A DNA stretch of 64,000 bases from Telmatactis stephensoni (lineage: Eukaryota; Cnidaria; Anthozoa; Actiniaria; Isophelliidae). A model generated the notes under the pieces. That model ran no database searches. It saw only the letters and a list, made by a program, of their open reading frames with translations, and had not been told where the DNA came from. The position numbers and the translations under genes were made by a program. The stretch is taken from assembly GCA_029948255.1 (NCBI GenBank), contig JALIZF010001542.1, positions 1 to 64,000 of the forward strand. Direction: 5' to 3'. Shown in pieces: positions 1 to 10,325 of the stretch (position 1 is the stretch's first letter; every line of letters starts with the position of its first letter).

Positions 1-1870
1 CCAATGCGTACTTTAATTTGTCAGGAACATGTCCGCTTTCAAGTGAGAGGTTAATAACAGATGTCATGGTTGTCAAAAGATCGTCCAGACACTGTTTCAA
101 GAGTCCTGTAGGAATGGGATCCAGGAGGCACGTTTTATTTGGTGATCCAGACACAATCGTCTTTACTTGTTCCAGACTGACTGGCAAAAAAGAATTCATG
201 GAATAATGGCAGACATCGGGATGAAATGGCAAATGACTCTGTGGCAGGACAACTTCGTTGATGGCGCTCGTTAGGTCTTCAGTCTTACGAGTGAAGTAAT
301 TAGCAAATTGGGTTGGAAGTGTCGAAGAATCATTGGTCGATGGAAGGGTCTGTGAGATGTTTGGTTTCGTCAGTTTATCAACCATACGGAACAACTCCTG
401 GTCATTACAGCTTGATATCTTATCACGGTGGAAGTTAGTCTTAGCAGCGATCAGCATTTGTTGGTAAGTGGCACACTGTTGCTTGTACAGCTGACGGTCA
501 ATCTCAAGTTTGCTTCTCTTCCATTTTCTCTCGTATCGTCGTTTATCCTGCTTAGCTTTCTTCAGAGAGTCGTCATACCAGGGTGCGTGAGGTCTTAATG
601 TAACCATCCGAGTTGACTCAGGAGCATAGGAGTCAAGAAGACCACGAAGAACCTCATTATACTGATCAGTTAAAGAGCTGACATCAGAGGCAGGTTCCAG
701 GAGAAGGCTAGACTGACGAATGTCATTGCAGAAATTATCGATGTGAATGTCATTCACTCTTCGGCGGGAAACCGTTATTTTGGTAGCTTTAGGACGAGGC
801 ACACTCAGAAGGCAGGTAACTGCGCTGTGGTCAGAAGGCAGGTCAGAATGAACTCTCAAACGAGAAACATAGTTGTGAGGAGGACGAGTTATGATTAGAT
901 CCAGGGTGTGGCCCTTGCAATGAGTAGGTTCTAGAACGTGTTGATGTAAGCCAAAAGAATCCAGAATACTTTTAAACTTTGTAGCTTCACTGTCACCAGC
1001 GTCGTCAACATGAAAGTTAAAGTCGCCAGTGATCATAAGGTTACCAGACGAGATAATCAAAGATTCCAATGCTGTGGAGAACTCACTAAAGAAAAGAGAC
1101 GAAGTAGTGTTGGCACGTTTTGACGGCGGCGGTCGGTAGACCAGGAAAAGCCGAAAGTCAGTGGAGTAGGAAGTCATGTGCAAGTCCAAATGTTCAAAAG
1201 ACACAAATTCAGGCCATGATTCGCGTCTAACGGAGAAACCTTTACGAAGGATAATCGCAACACCACCACCCTTAGACCTAGATCTTGGCTGATGGATAAG
1301 TTGATGATCAGGTAAGGTGCTCAAAATGTCAGAAATAAAGCGATTGTCACGAGTGTCATTCTTCAACCAAGTTTCCGTGATGGTGAAAATATCCAGCTTT
1401 GCAGACAGCACAAAGTCACAGATCGCAGTATATTTGGAGCAAACTGATCGAGCATTCCAGGTAGCGAAGTTTGATTTAGGAGCCAACTCGTAGGAAGAAA
1501 CTCTTGGAATGGAAATTAATTTATTCCGCTTGCAGCACGTCGTAGGTGCTAACGAGCCATTGATGACTGTGTTCCACCTCAAAGAATTTGTACAAATTTG
1601 CATACGTCGAGGTAAAATCGAATACTTAGATGTTTTAAATCCAATGTTATCAAGGCAAGATCTGTTCTGTTCTAGACAGTGATTACCAAGCACACACTTT
1701 ATAGGTCTTTGCTTGTTGCAACCAGCCCTGCAGCCCCGGCGTGTGACGGTTTTAGCGATACCAAAGCTTTTCAGGCATTTCCAGGTAGTACAATCAAGTG
1801 CTTGTGCTTTTACAGCACTCGATGAAAGTATGGCAAAAAGAGTCCATCTCGAGTACATAAGTTTAGCCAT
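1..1870 (-). CDS. LINE ORF2, 5' part: AP endonuclease and start of RT (partial at window edge)
   Basis: Non-LTR retrotransposon polyprotein; the frame is open from an ATG at 1870 to the left window edge, so the C-terminal reverse transcriptase lies outside. An N-terminal Cys-rich segment (about residues 28-113) precedes an APE-type endonuclease at about 135-350. Visible endonuclease residues are TWNAR near 139, ITETW with Glu near 166, GDFNFH near 283-288 and SDHS near 346-349. The first RT-proximal block (SPNKTCLLDPIP) is encoded near 100-160. The enzyme nicks the target DNA and primes reverse transcription. The EN sequence style (GDFNFHVDD, HTLDLIITR) fits the L2/CR1 group; clade assignment is by eye. 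The frame is also open for some codons upstream of the ATG, so the true start could be a little earlier. It may belong to the same family as the C-terminal fragment at 5995-6700. Confidence 0.85.
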   Translation of the reverse strand, partial: MAKLMYSRWTLFAILSSSAVKAQALDCTTWKCLKSFGIAKTVTRRGCRAGCNKQRPIKCVLGNHCLEQNRSCLDNIGFKTSKYSILPRRMQICTNSLRWNTVINGSLAPTTCCKRNKLISIPRVSSYELAPKSNFATWNARSVCSKYTAICDFVLSAKLDIFTITETWLKNDTRDNRFISDILSTLPDHQLIHQPRSRSKGGGVAIILRKGFSVRRESWPEFVSFEHLDLHMTSYSTDFRLFLVYRPPPSKRANTTSSLFFSEFSTALESLIISSGNLMITGDFNFHVDDAGDSEATKFKSILDSFGLHQHVLEPTHCKGHTLDLIITRPPHNYVSRLRVHSDLPSDHSAVTCLLSVPRPKATKITVSRRRVNDIHIDNFCNDIRQSSLLLEPASDVSSLTDQYNEVLRGLLDSYAPESTRMVTLRPHAPWYDDSLKKAKQDKRRYERKWKRSKLEIDRQLYKQQCATYQQMLIAAKTNFHRDKISSCNDQELFRMVDKLTKPNISQTLPSTNDSSTLPTQFANYFTRKTEDLTSAINEVVLPQSHLPFHPDVCHYSMNSFLPVSLEQVKTIVSGSPNKTCLLDPIPTGLLKQCLDDLLTTMTSVINLSLESGHVPDKLKYAL

Positions 1871-2786
1871 GGATATTTCATAGAGTAATGCAATGATCCA
1901 AGGTATAAGAAGTCGATCCAAGATAAATTCAAGCGAAGAATTTATCAAAAGGATAGAGCAAAAGTTTCCGTGTGCAGCCAGTGAGGCGCGACAACATCAA
2001 TAATTACCTGCTAACTGCTAAATCTATTGTCCATTTTGTTTCCTCAGTTCTATTTACGCAATGCAACTAGCAACTGAAAGTTCACGTTGACATGGTTCTT
2101 CGCTCTTTTGTAACCTATCCCAAACAGACCACGTGATTTGGTCTGAGTATCAAAAAAGGAGTAGCCACGACCTTTGGAAAACATGAGTTGGGCTATAAAA
2201 TGAATATAGAAAACATCAACAGATATAGGACTCTTCGTAAAATCAGTTCATTAGTACAAAGTCACTGTTCAAATTTCTTTAGTCATCAACTTTAAGTACG
2301 TCTAGTTCAATCAGTTTTTCAGCCAAGGAAACTGGATCTTTGTGTTGAATGAATCGCCAAACTTTATTGTAGTGCTCATCCAATTTAAGTCATGGCATGC
2401 CACGTTGAAGCGGTGCCAGTCGCCTGGCGCTAACTCTCCTTTCATTTTTTGAATAATGTATTGAAATGTACAGTCATGTAGTTCTTTTTCGTCACCACCC
2501 GATTCTATGCGTAGTTTTGAAGAAGGATATAAGCGGGGTGTTCTTCCATTTGTCGCTTAAGTTTCTCGTTGGCATTTTCGTTTTGTGTACTCATCTTAAC
2601 CAAATGTTGTCGAAGGCCGGTTAAAAATGTGCAATGACAAACGTTTTGCACAATAGTTAATGCTAACAAATTAATAAAAGGAAGGCTTGCGAAATGTACA
2701 TCTTCGTGTTCATTGTTTTAGAGTTTTTGCTGCGAGCGAAGCGAGCAGCGACACTAATCTTGTCATGCGCGGGATGTTTATAGAGC
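1871..2786. other. LINE 5' flank and unique DNA, no gene seen
   Basis: This is probably the 5' untranslated region of the LINE on the minus strand, followed by unassigned sequence. I see no coding frame with recognisable motifs. Confidence 0.4.
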
Positions 2787-2793
2787 TCTGAAC

Positions 2794-3071
2794 CAAGAGA
2801 TCATAATACTAAGAGAGCGAAACTCAGTATTGATGTCTGTGCGATGTTCGTGGCGACTAAGGCTATTTTTAGTAATTTCGCCATCGCGCGCGCAAGGCTC
2901 TTAAACAATAGAATTCAAACGGTCCCGTCCGCGCGCACGTCAAAAATCAAATTCTATTGGTTGAGGGACTTGTGCGCGCGATGGCGAAGTTACTAAAAAT
3001 AGCCTTAGCTGCCACGAACATGGCACAGACATCAATACTGAGTTTCGCTCTCTTAGTATTATGATCTCTTG
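2794..3071. mobile_element. Foldback MITE with about 100-bp inverted arms
   Basis: The arms are 2794-2895 and 2969-3071, starting CAAGAGATC and ending GATCTCTTG, with a few mismatches and a loop of about 73 nt. The 7-bp repeat TCTGAAC flanks it directly (2787-2793 and 3072-3078), consistent with a target-site duplication. It has no coding capacity, so it would depend on a transposase encoded elsewhere. The superfamily is not clear from a 7-bp duplication. Confidence 0.75.
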
Positions 3072-3078
3072 TCTGAAC

Positions 3079-4475
3079 TTTATTATTTGGTAGACATGTA
3101 CGTAGGTAGAGTGAACGATGATTTGTGACGTCATCAAAATATGCTTGGAATGATCGACCACGCGATTGGAGTCTTTGGTTATCTAGCTAAGTTGTCGCTG
3201 TTATTCAGATTTATCATACCCCGGGAATCCACTGAATCCTGCTTTGTATTCGTGGAAGTGTTCAGCAAGGCCATGAACTGTTTAGTGATATTTCTCAGTC
3301 AGGAAAGACAATGTCCTTTTATGAGTTTTTCATCGCCGTCGTGCGCTCGATCGAAGCAAGACGATATAAAGTTGCATTCCACCCGGATTCCAATGTGCTC
3401 CTCTTCAAAGAGGTAAAATCTCTTTAGAAAGCCACACGATAATAATCGCTAAAATTTCTGGTGAATCGAAATTTTGCTTTCTTTACGCAGACTACTCTCA
3501 GTAGTTCAGTTAAATCCACATATATTTATGCATTCTCTATACATTACAAGGCAAATTATGTGTCAGATATTTATCAAGACTCTTTTAGCTGCCAGGGAGC
3601 GATACATAAACTTTAATCAGTTAGTTTTATAATCATTGCTAACACTGTTTGTGATTGTTTGAAAAAGCAATATATTTCCACAGGCGGACCATCCTCTCAG
3701 TTTGTGGTTTGGGCTTCCTGTGTCACGGTTGTATGGCCGTTGGTTTCAAACAAGCTGAAATGTAGTGCTTTTCGCTGGCGATATTACTTGATTGCTCTAC
3801 ATCTTGAAATTCAAAATATTGTGTCAAAGTAAACTTCAATCCTTATATTTATCAGATATGAATTTTGTTTTGTCGTCCGATGAGTTTTAAGAGAGTTATT
3901 AGAGGGAGACGTACGCTCACTAGTGCAGAAGAAAAATCACAAGGCAGGCAGCTTCGGCCGAGCGAAACGTCACTCGCGTCTACATTCCCCACAAAATCTC
4001 CCCGAAAAAAAATCCCTCGCCATTTAGACCCGGCAGTATTCAAGAATGATAACCCACGAATACCCTGATCGAGTCTCGTTGGATTCCGTTGGGTAAAAGT
4101 GCACAAAACTCGGTCCCGAACTCCGTTGATCGCCATTCATACTATGATCTGACCACTCCGCTGTCCTCTCGGCATCCCAAGAATGCAAATTGTCACGAAA
4201 TCTCAACTGTATTGTATCGTTTTCCCATAATGTAACAGGCTTTTTAGATCATTCACAGTAATATTCATTTTTGAAATAACGTTTTTTATTGTAAACAACA
4301 TTTATATAACTCTGTAAATCTAATATGTTATATAATTTATCTAAGATAAATAGAGATTTCGTGACAATTTGCAATATGTGATTAGTCAATTTGTCAGTCA
4401 GCAGCTGATTGTGGTTGCCTTTGTCCTTCTATTACTGATCATACATGAGTATTTTTATCTCCGACATGCAAAAAT
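3079..4475. other. Intergenic, no gene recognised
   Basis: The short open frames on both strands overlap each other and show no family signature. The only structure I see is the inverted repeat at 4185-4372. Confidence 0.4.
4185..4372. repeat. Short inverted-repeat element (20-bp arms)
   Basis: GCAAATTGTCACGAAATCTC at 4185-4204 is the exact reverse complement of 4353-4372. The interior is AT-rich. It could be a small MITE; I see no clear target duplication longer than AAT. Confidence 0.5.
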
Positions 4476-4533
<58 letters not shown>

Positions 4534-4549
4534 TAATAATAATAATAAA
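4476..4549. repeat. (TAA)n microsatellite
   Basis: A near-pure TAA repeat, about 24 units, directly abuts the 5'-truncated RLE-type LINE. A second short TAA tract lies at that LINE's other end (5931-5948). Confidence 0.9.
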
Positions 4550-5821
4550 TGCCTTCAGTGGGGTATAAATAAATGCGCTGCTGTACATGTGAAAAGAGGG
4601 AAGATTGTTCCGAGCGAAGGACTACCCCTACACAGTGGTAACCAGATCCCTGTGTTGGGGGAAGGTGATTATTACAAGTTCCTAGGTAAATATGAGAACG
4701 TTACACAGCTTGAGAAAGACGTACAACGTGATGCAAGCAAGGAGACTGCTCACTACCTTACTGTCAGCGCTGACCCACACGTCCAACTAGTGTCGACTTT
4801 CCAGAACTCCAAAGAAATGAAGTCATTACGATCGATAGTCAAAGATGCAAAAACATATGCAGGTCAGCTGGACTTGAATATAGAATACAATAGAGCAGAA
4901 AGCAAGACTACCATCAAAGCAAGTAACTCAACCATTGAAGTAAATCAACCTCAACCTAAACATCTCAAGAGAATACTAAGAAAAGAAATCGAAAGAAAAT
5001 TAGAAGAGGAAGTAAAACAACAACGATGGATAGGACAATATATAGTGCAACAATGGCAAGATAAACATTTACATCATGAATCCTATAACATTGCAAAGAT
5101 TTGGCCAAACATCCCAAACATAGTCTACAGCATACACACCAGTATCGTACAACAGTTAATCACAACTAAAGTCTACAATGCAAAGAAAGTTCAAAGTGGA
5201 GGAGAAGATTTGTTATGCAGTTTCTGTCATGTCAAGAAGGAAACAGTACCACACATAATGTGCAGCTGCTCTGCCATTGCGCAAACGCTGTACACAGTGC
5301 GTCACGATCGAATGCTCCGTCCAGTGTACTATGCGATTTTAAAGGCACTTGGAATCCCCAATAATGAAGAACACCAAACGATACCTTGGTACAGAGAACA
5401 ACAACCCAAATGTTGTGTCGAGACTAAAGAAGTGAAGGTACTATGGAACATTCCCCTGCACTTAGACGTCGTTCCTAAGGATGGTGCAAACAGACCTGAC
5501 ATCACTATATGCAACAAGAAAGAACGTCAATGGCTTATATTTGAAGGAACTGTATGTAATGTTGGACAGATTCAAGAACGAGACAAATTGAAAACAGAGA
5601 AATATGCTGATTTAAGGTCAAGCTTAAAGAGATTGTATCCCGGTTATAATGTTATTCAAGTTAATGTAGTGTTTGATTTTCTATCGGGGTATCATAAAGA
5701 ACTGAAAGACAAGTTAAAGAATGTAGGACTCTCTGATAGTATGAACGTGATTAGAAAATGTCAAAAATGGGTAATCGCACAAAACTGCGAAATAGTGAAA
5801 GCCCTTCATAGTCATAAATGA
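4547..5821 (+). CDS. LINE polyprotein C-terminal part: RT thumb, CCHC and restriction-like endonuclease
   Basis: The frame is open from the TAA repeat to the stop at 5819-5821; no ATG is needed because the copy is 5'-truncated. It opens with a post-YxDD RT block (INKCAAVHVKRGK, then YYKFLG). A basic helical stretch follows, then a zinc-knuckle-like Cys/His cluster at about 5216-5270 (CSFCHVKKETVPHIMCSC), then a PD-(D/E)XK-type segment at about 5495-5610 (GANRPDITI, later IFEGTV and DKLKTEKY). This order of knuckle then nuclease is that of RLE-bearing LINEs (R2, R4 and NeSL groups), in which the nuclease cuts the target. The surviving frame has no stops, so it is a fairly young fragment. It cannot act alone because the catalytic RT palm is missing. 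Confidence 0.7.
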   Translation, partial: KCLQWGINKCAAVHVKRGKIVPSEGLPLHSGNQIPVLGEGDYYKFLGKYENVTQLEKDVQRDASKETAHYLTVSADPHVQLVSTFQNSKEMKSLRSIVKDAKTYAGQLDLNIEYNRAESKTTIKASNSTIEVNQPQPKHLKRILRKEIERKLEEEVKQQRWIGQYIVQQWQDKHLHHESYNIAKIWPNIPNIVYSIHTSIVQQLITTKVYNAKKVQSGGEDLLCSFCHVKKETVPHIMCSCSAIAQTLYTVRHDRMLRPVYYAILKALGIPNNEEHQTIPWYREQQPKCCVETKEVKVLWNIPLHLDVVPKDGANRPDITICNKKERQWLIFEGTVCNVGQIQERDKLKTEKYADLRSSLKRLYPGYNVIQVNVVFDFLSGYHKELKDKLKNVGLSDSMNVIRKCQKWVIAQNCEIVKALHSHK

Positions 5822-5931
5822 AGCATCAGTCTATTTGAAATATATAATAGGAAATTGCCCAGATTATCGTAATCCGCAGTTTCACTACGAACAACACTTG
5901 TAAACAAAGTGAAAGTTTGAAATAAACACAA
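4550..5931 (+). mobile_element. 5'-truncated RLE-type (R4/Dong-like) LINE between TAA repeats
   Basis: The copy begins inside the end of the RT domain and ends just before a TAA tract. Both borders are TAA repeats. The known Dong element of the R4 clade inserts into TAA repeats, so the flanks are those expected for targeted insertion. The right-hand TAA tract can also be read as the 3' tail of the minus-strand CR1-like LINE at 5931-6712, which would have been the target. The clade is inferred from the restriction-like nuclease plus the target. Confidence 0.65.
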
Positions 5932-6712
5932 TAATAATAATAATAATATATACTTATATAGCGCATATACAATCCTGATCTATGCGCTTAAACTTTACAA
6001 ATTATAACTTTGCTTGAAAAGTAGAGTTTTAAGAGATGACTTAAATGAGTCCAGATCAGTTGCATTTCTCAAAGAGGACGGAAGAGAGTTCCATAGTTCA
6101 GGTGCACAGGCAGAAAAAGAGCGATAACCATAGGTTTTCATATTGTAGCTGTGGTGATTAAGTAAAACTTCAGAGGAAGAGCGGAGACGTCTTGACGGTT
6201 TGTAGAGTGAAATCATGTCAGAAATGTAGGATGGAGCCATGTGGTGAATTGCTTTGAATGTAAACATGAGAATCTTGAATTTTATGCGTTCAGATACAGG
6301 TAGCCAGTGTAAGTCAATCAGGATTGGAGTGATGTGATCAGATTTACGTGATAAAGTAATTATTCGAGCGGCAGCATTTTGTACTGATTGTATTTTTGAG
6401 ATCAAACATTTGGGAAGGCCAAAGAGAAGACTGTTGCAATTATCGATCTTGGAAGTTACAAAAGCATGAATTAAAGATTCCGTTGTTTTGACGGAAAGGT
6501 ATTTTCTGATCTTAGCAATATTCCGGAGGTGATAGAAGGCGTTTTTACATACACTGTTGACTTGAGGGACCATAGACATTGTGGAATCAAAAATTACTCC
6601 AATGTTTCTTGCCTTGGCAGAAGGTTTAAGAATGTCATTAGCAAATTGAATGGCTGGTATGGATGTCAGGGTGGTTGTTTTTGAATGTTACCTTCGAATA
6701 TACCAGTTTATT
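5931..6712 (-). mobile_element. CR1/L2-like LINE 3' end with TAA tail
   Basis: This is the minus-strand 3' part of a LINE: the C-terminal coding block, a short 3' UTR containing a GCGCTATATAAG-type terminus, and an ATT/TAA tail at 5931-5948. Its upstream end coincides with the left end of the Penelope-like element, so it was either 5'-truncated on insertion or cut by that element. Confidence 0.7.
5995..6700 (-). pseudogene. CR1/L2-like reverse transcriptase C-terminal fragment
   Basis: The frame is open from about 6690 down to the stop at 5995-5997. An in-frame stop at the junction with the Penelope-like element marks the 5' limit. Family-typical blocks are ARNIGVIFDSTMS, the helical ESLIHAFVTSKIDNCNSLL, QNAAARII, DLHWLPV, RIKFKILMFTFKA, and a terminal ELWNSLPSSLR then FKSSLKTLLF. 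These belong to the thumb and connection region after the RT catalytic site. Catalytic motifs are absent, so it is a dead fragment. A closely related short fragment lies on the plus strand at about 50105-50246. Confidence 0.8.
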
Positions 6713-6717
6713 CAACT

Positions 6718-6890
6718 ATTATAGGTTGAAATGCAATTTGGTAGTACATATGGAGAGCGAGTAGCAGGTAGAAAGAAGAGGGGGGGGGAAGGGGAGGGTG
6801 GGAAAAAAAATAGAATGGAGAGGAGAGAGGTGATGAAAAAAGGTGAGTAAAGGTGAACTCGTGGTGGATAAAAAGAAAAAAGGAGGATGA
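6718..6890 (-). repeat. PLE terminal repeat, 3' end of copy 1
   Basis: Matches 21427-21604 in the same orientation and 25432-25602 in the opposite one. The shared end reads CTATTATAGGTTGAAATGCA. This copy lacks about 80 bp present in copy 2 just inside the repeat. Confidence 0.75.
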
Positions 6891-6983
6891 CAAGGGGTAG
6901 GGGGGAGGGGAGGTGGGAGACAATTGAGCTCAAATGTTATGAACGTGGCGTATATCGTGGAAGGGGGCCGGAGATCGTAGGTA

Positions 6984-7051
6984 CCGCTTTGTACTACTCA
7001 TCAGGGACAAAATACAAAGCAGCGGATGGAAACCCACGCGTTTCGTAACTT
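6984..7051 (-). other. Conserved structured motif, copy 1
   Basis: Minus-strand motif GTTACGAAACGCGTGGG, then a hairpin whose stem ends GCTTTGTA and TACAAAGC around a loop containing CCTGATGAG. The same motif appears at 25182-25248, 30209-30275 and 48739-48805, inside otherwise diverged sequence. Confidence 0.6.
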
Positions 7052-8626
7052 GTAGCGCTAAAAGTTTTGTCCTACGCGTGACCGTACGATGGATTACGAT
7101 AGAAGCCACGTGGGGCGGGAAAAAAAGGGGGATAAAGGGGACGATAACGTTAGAAAACGGGCTGGAGAGGAGGAGAGGGGTGTTACTTACTGGTGTGGAG
7201 GAGTGGTCTGACGAGACCAAGCTCTTTGGCGAGTTCAAGGGTTGATTTTGAAGGCATAGTGATGTAAAGGTCTTCTCAGTGCACGAGGACAGCGAAGAAG
7301 GTAATACGATAGGGGGAGTGGCGTTGACTGGACAGGAAACGGGGTTAAAAATTAAAAGTGGTTCAGGAGAAAAAGGGAAAGGGGATACCTGTGTGCCGAG
7401 GTCGGGAGCGGGGAGAGGGCCTGGGGAGAGAAGAAACAAGATGGCGGAGGAAGGGGCGTAGGAAGGAGGGAAGAGGACGGAAAAAACAACACAAAGGGGC
7501 AAGGTACGTAAATATATTTAATGTGAAACTAAGAAATAAATACAACGGTGAACTATATTGGAAGAAGAAGGGGAGGGCTGCAGCGGGAGGGAGGGTGGGT
7601 GCGAGTGTGTATGTACCCCTGGTTTCTCTGTATTTCAATGCTTGGTTGTGGTCTGGTCTGTGGTAGGACTTGGAGCGATAGCTGGAGGCTTTTTAAGTCT
7701 CTAAAATGTGTAGCTAGGAGGTGGATTTGAAGTAGTAGAAAGTTCGTGTTGTTTATGAATGCTAGATCGGTGAGTGGCCAACTGAGGGTAGATAAACCAC
7801 AGGAAGCCCATACAAGCTTTGAGAGCTGAGAGTTAAAAATGAATAAAAAAATTAATCACTTACATGAAGTCTTGTTTACGTCGTCTTTAGTCTTAATTAG
7901 CAATTTCAAGCCATTATAGCGAGTTTTAAAAAATCTCCCCTTCCCAACTAAAGGAGAAGACAAGGACGGAGTCTTCAGTCACTAGATCGACTCGACCTAC
8001 TCACGATCAGAGCTCAATTTTTGCCATTAAATCGCTTCTAATCGCTTAATAACCCTGCAGGGCAACGGAGGGATAAATCTCCAAGCCTTTGATACACACA
8101 ATGTCCCATGAAGTCCACTCACAGAGGCGAGCAGCCAGAAGAAAGATTTCAAACTTCACCAAAAAATGGCCGTTATAATCCGGGGCAAGCACAAGATGGA
8201 CTACATTCAAACCGTTAGGGTTCGGGAGGCCTGGATCCTAGTTACAAAATCACCCGTGCGGGGGACGTGACTGGATAAAAGGTAACCAGAATGCCTGATT
8301 ACAACCCCTCCCACCGTTGGGGAAAATACAAACATCGCATTGTTCACATGGAACGGTGGGAGGGGTTGTAATCAGGCATTCTGGTTACCTTTTATCCAGT
8401 CACGTCCCCCGCACGGGTGATTTTGTAACTAGGATCCAGGCCTCCCGAACCCTAACGGTTTGAATGTAGTCCATCTTGTGCTTGCCCCGGATTATAACGG
8501 CCATTTTTTGGTGAAGTTTGAAATCTTTCTTCTGGCTGCTCGCCTCTGTGAGTGGACTTCATGGGACATTGTGTGTATCAAAGGCTTGGAGATTTATCCC
8601 TCCGTTGCCCTGCAGGGTTATTAAGC

Positions 8627-9221
8627 TGTGACAGTAGAGATTTGGATTCCCTGTGTCGCTCGTCAGAGGACTGGGACCGAGTCAATAGTAGTTGTGCTTC
8701 GTGAAGATTTACACTGTTTAATTTGTTCTCAAGAAATCAATCAATATCCTGGTAAGATTTAGCCATCGTTTTATAATCTTGTTACAGATGCATTGTCTAA
8801 GTTTCCCTCTGTAATCTGCTCAAGTTTTGTAATTTTGTGTATTGTTTTCTATAAGTATTTTCCCTAATTTAGTTGAGTGACGTTTGTGTTCACGCCATGT
8901 GACTCTATTGTATACTCAAGCTAGTTTATCTTAGTAAACCACGTATTTGTGTATTAGGAATAAGTATTTAAACTATGTTTTCGTTTTATTAGGTAGTAGC
9001 TGGCTGCCGTCAGGGTGAGATAAACAGTTGATTTACTTTTACCTTCCAAGATATAGCATTTTATTCGTTATGTATCGGTATTTCGCACTTTATCAATCGC
9101 CTAGACTGCGGTGGAAGTAGTTTGAATTGAATACTCCGCTATAATTAGACCTTTAGCTAATGTGAATTATTGATACTCTAGGTCTTTATTGTCTGTAACA
9201 AGGCCAGTCTCCTGCGTTACA
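8627..9221 (+). repeat. Gypsy 5' LTR
   Basis: Begins TGTGACAGTAGAG and ends CCTGCGTTACA. Identical to the 3' LTR for 178 nt (to 8804), after which substitutions and several indels accumulate. Confidence 0.93.
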
Positions 9222-9223
9222 TA

Positions 9224-9241
9224 TGGCGTCGCGAGCAGGAT
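9224..9241 (+). other. Primer binding site (tRNA-Ser-like)
   Basis: TGGCGTCGCGAGCAGGAT begins 2 nt after the 5' LTR. It is complementary to a tRNA 3' end reading through CCA, with an acceptor and T-arm sequence of the tRNA-Ser type. The exact tRNA is inferred. Confidence 0.75.
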
Positions 9242-9314
9242 TACAGACACTTAACAGTCCCTGGCGGTAGCATGTGGAAACCGTGAGTACAGTATTATAT
9301 ATTTTACCGAAATC

Positions 9315-10325
9315 ATGAGTGCAGAAGAGCAAGTGAAGCTGCTAAAAGAAGAGCTAGAAACCCTGAAATCAGTGATTGCTAACCGAGAGAAAGAAGCTCA
9401 GAAAGCAATTGAAAATACTGAAGCAATAGAAAAGGAGTTAAAAAAGTTGTTGAAAGAAGAAAAGAGTGATAAAGATGCAAGCGGTGTGTCAGACCGAGTA
9501 GTTTATGTGGCTCAGTCGAGGAAACTTGACAAGTTCAGGGGCAGGCCTGAAAAACCCTCAGACCCAGGGGTAGAAGACTGGATAGAGGATGCGAAGGCTG
9601 CATGTCAGAGCAAGGGGCTAAATACTAAAGATCAAGCTGCATATGTGATAGAACACCTGGGAGGCAATGCTAGGCGTGAAGTTCTTGGGAGGGGAGAAAC
9701 CGTTAGTACCGACCCGTCGCAGATCTTTGTTGTTTTGCTGAGAGTGTTTGGTGATGGGGATAGTTTACCCCAGCAACAGCAGCAGTTTTATAGCTATAAA
9801 CAGAAGGATGGGGAAGATCTTGTTTCTTGTTCTCTTGCTCTTGTCAAAATTTTTGATCGTATTGTGCAACTTGATTCATCATTTCTGCCTGGACGAGACA
9901 CCCAGTTGAAGAACCGCCTGGCAGAGGCAGTACTCGATGACAGTTTGCGAACAGAACTGCGAAGGCTAAATGCTGAACATCCCGAGCTATCATTCTTTGA
10001 TGCTCGAGACCGTGTAATGAAATTGACAAGTCCCCAGAACAAGCCCCCTGCAAAAGAAGTCACTGTCCGTGAAGTTGCAGCAGACAGTGATCTTCAAAAG
10101 ATCGTACAACAACAAACTGCACAAATAGCTGCTCAGCAAAAACAGATTGAGTCCTTACTAGTGGCAATGAAGAACCTTGACCCCAAAGACAGTCAGCGAA
10201 AAACCCGGAAATGCTGGTTATGCGACTCCACCGAACATGTGAAAAGAAACTGCCCCAAGAACAGCGAGCGAACCACAACAGCAACCAGCCAGCAAGAAAC
10301 CCGTACACCAAATTTAAACTGTTAG
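9315..10325 (+). CDS. gag: Gypsy Gag (capsid and zinc knuckle)
   Basis: 336 aa, the structural protein that packages element RNA. Residues about 3-50 are a charged coiled coil. Residues about 70-260 are a capsid domain whose wording (LDKFRGRP, WIEDA, RVFGDGDSL, QQFYSYKQKDGEDL, RRLNAEHPELSFFDARD) resembles the Gag lineage from which vertebrate PNMA genes derive. Residues 300-313 are a CCHC knuckle with ligands C300, C303, H308 and C313. The ATG at 9315 is the first in the leader, 93 nt after the 5' LTR. Pol overlaps the 3' end in the -1 frame, so Gag-Pol should be made by frameshifting at 10310-10319. No frame-breaking lesion was seen. Confidence 0.9.
   Translation: MSAEEQVKLLKEELETLKSVIANREKEAQKAIENTEAIEKELKKLLKEEKSDKDASGVSDRVVYVAQSRKLDKFRGRPEKPSDPGVEDWIEDAKAACQSKGLNTKDQAAYVIEHLGGNARREVLGRGETVSTDPSQIFVVLLRVFGDGDSLPQQQQQFYSYKQKDGEDLVSCSLALVKIFDRIVQLDSSFLPGRDTQLKNRLAEAVLDDSLRTELRRLNAEHPELSFFDARDRVMKLTSPQNKPPAKEVTVREVAADSDLQKIVQQQTAQIAAQQKQIESLLVAMKNLDPKDSQRKTRKCWLCDSTEHVKRNCPKNSERTTTATSQQETRTPNLNC

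Noticed and set aside
6930..7730. Proline-rich ORFs in the PLE tail
   Set aside because: Open on both strands at once and duplicated only because the PLE tail is duplicated; no domain.
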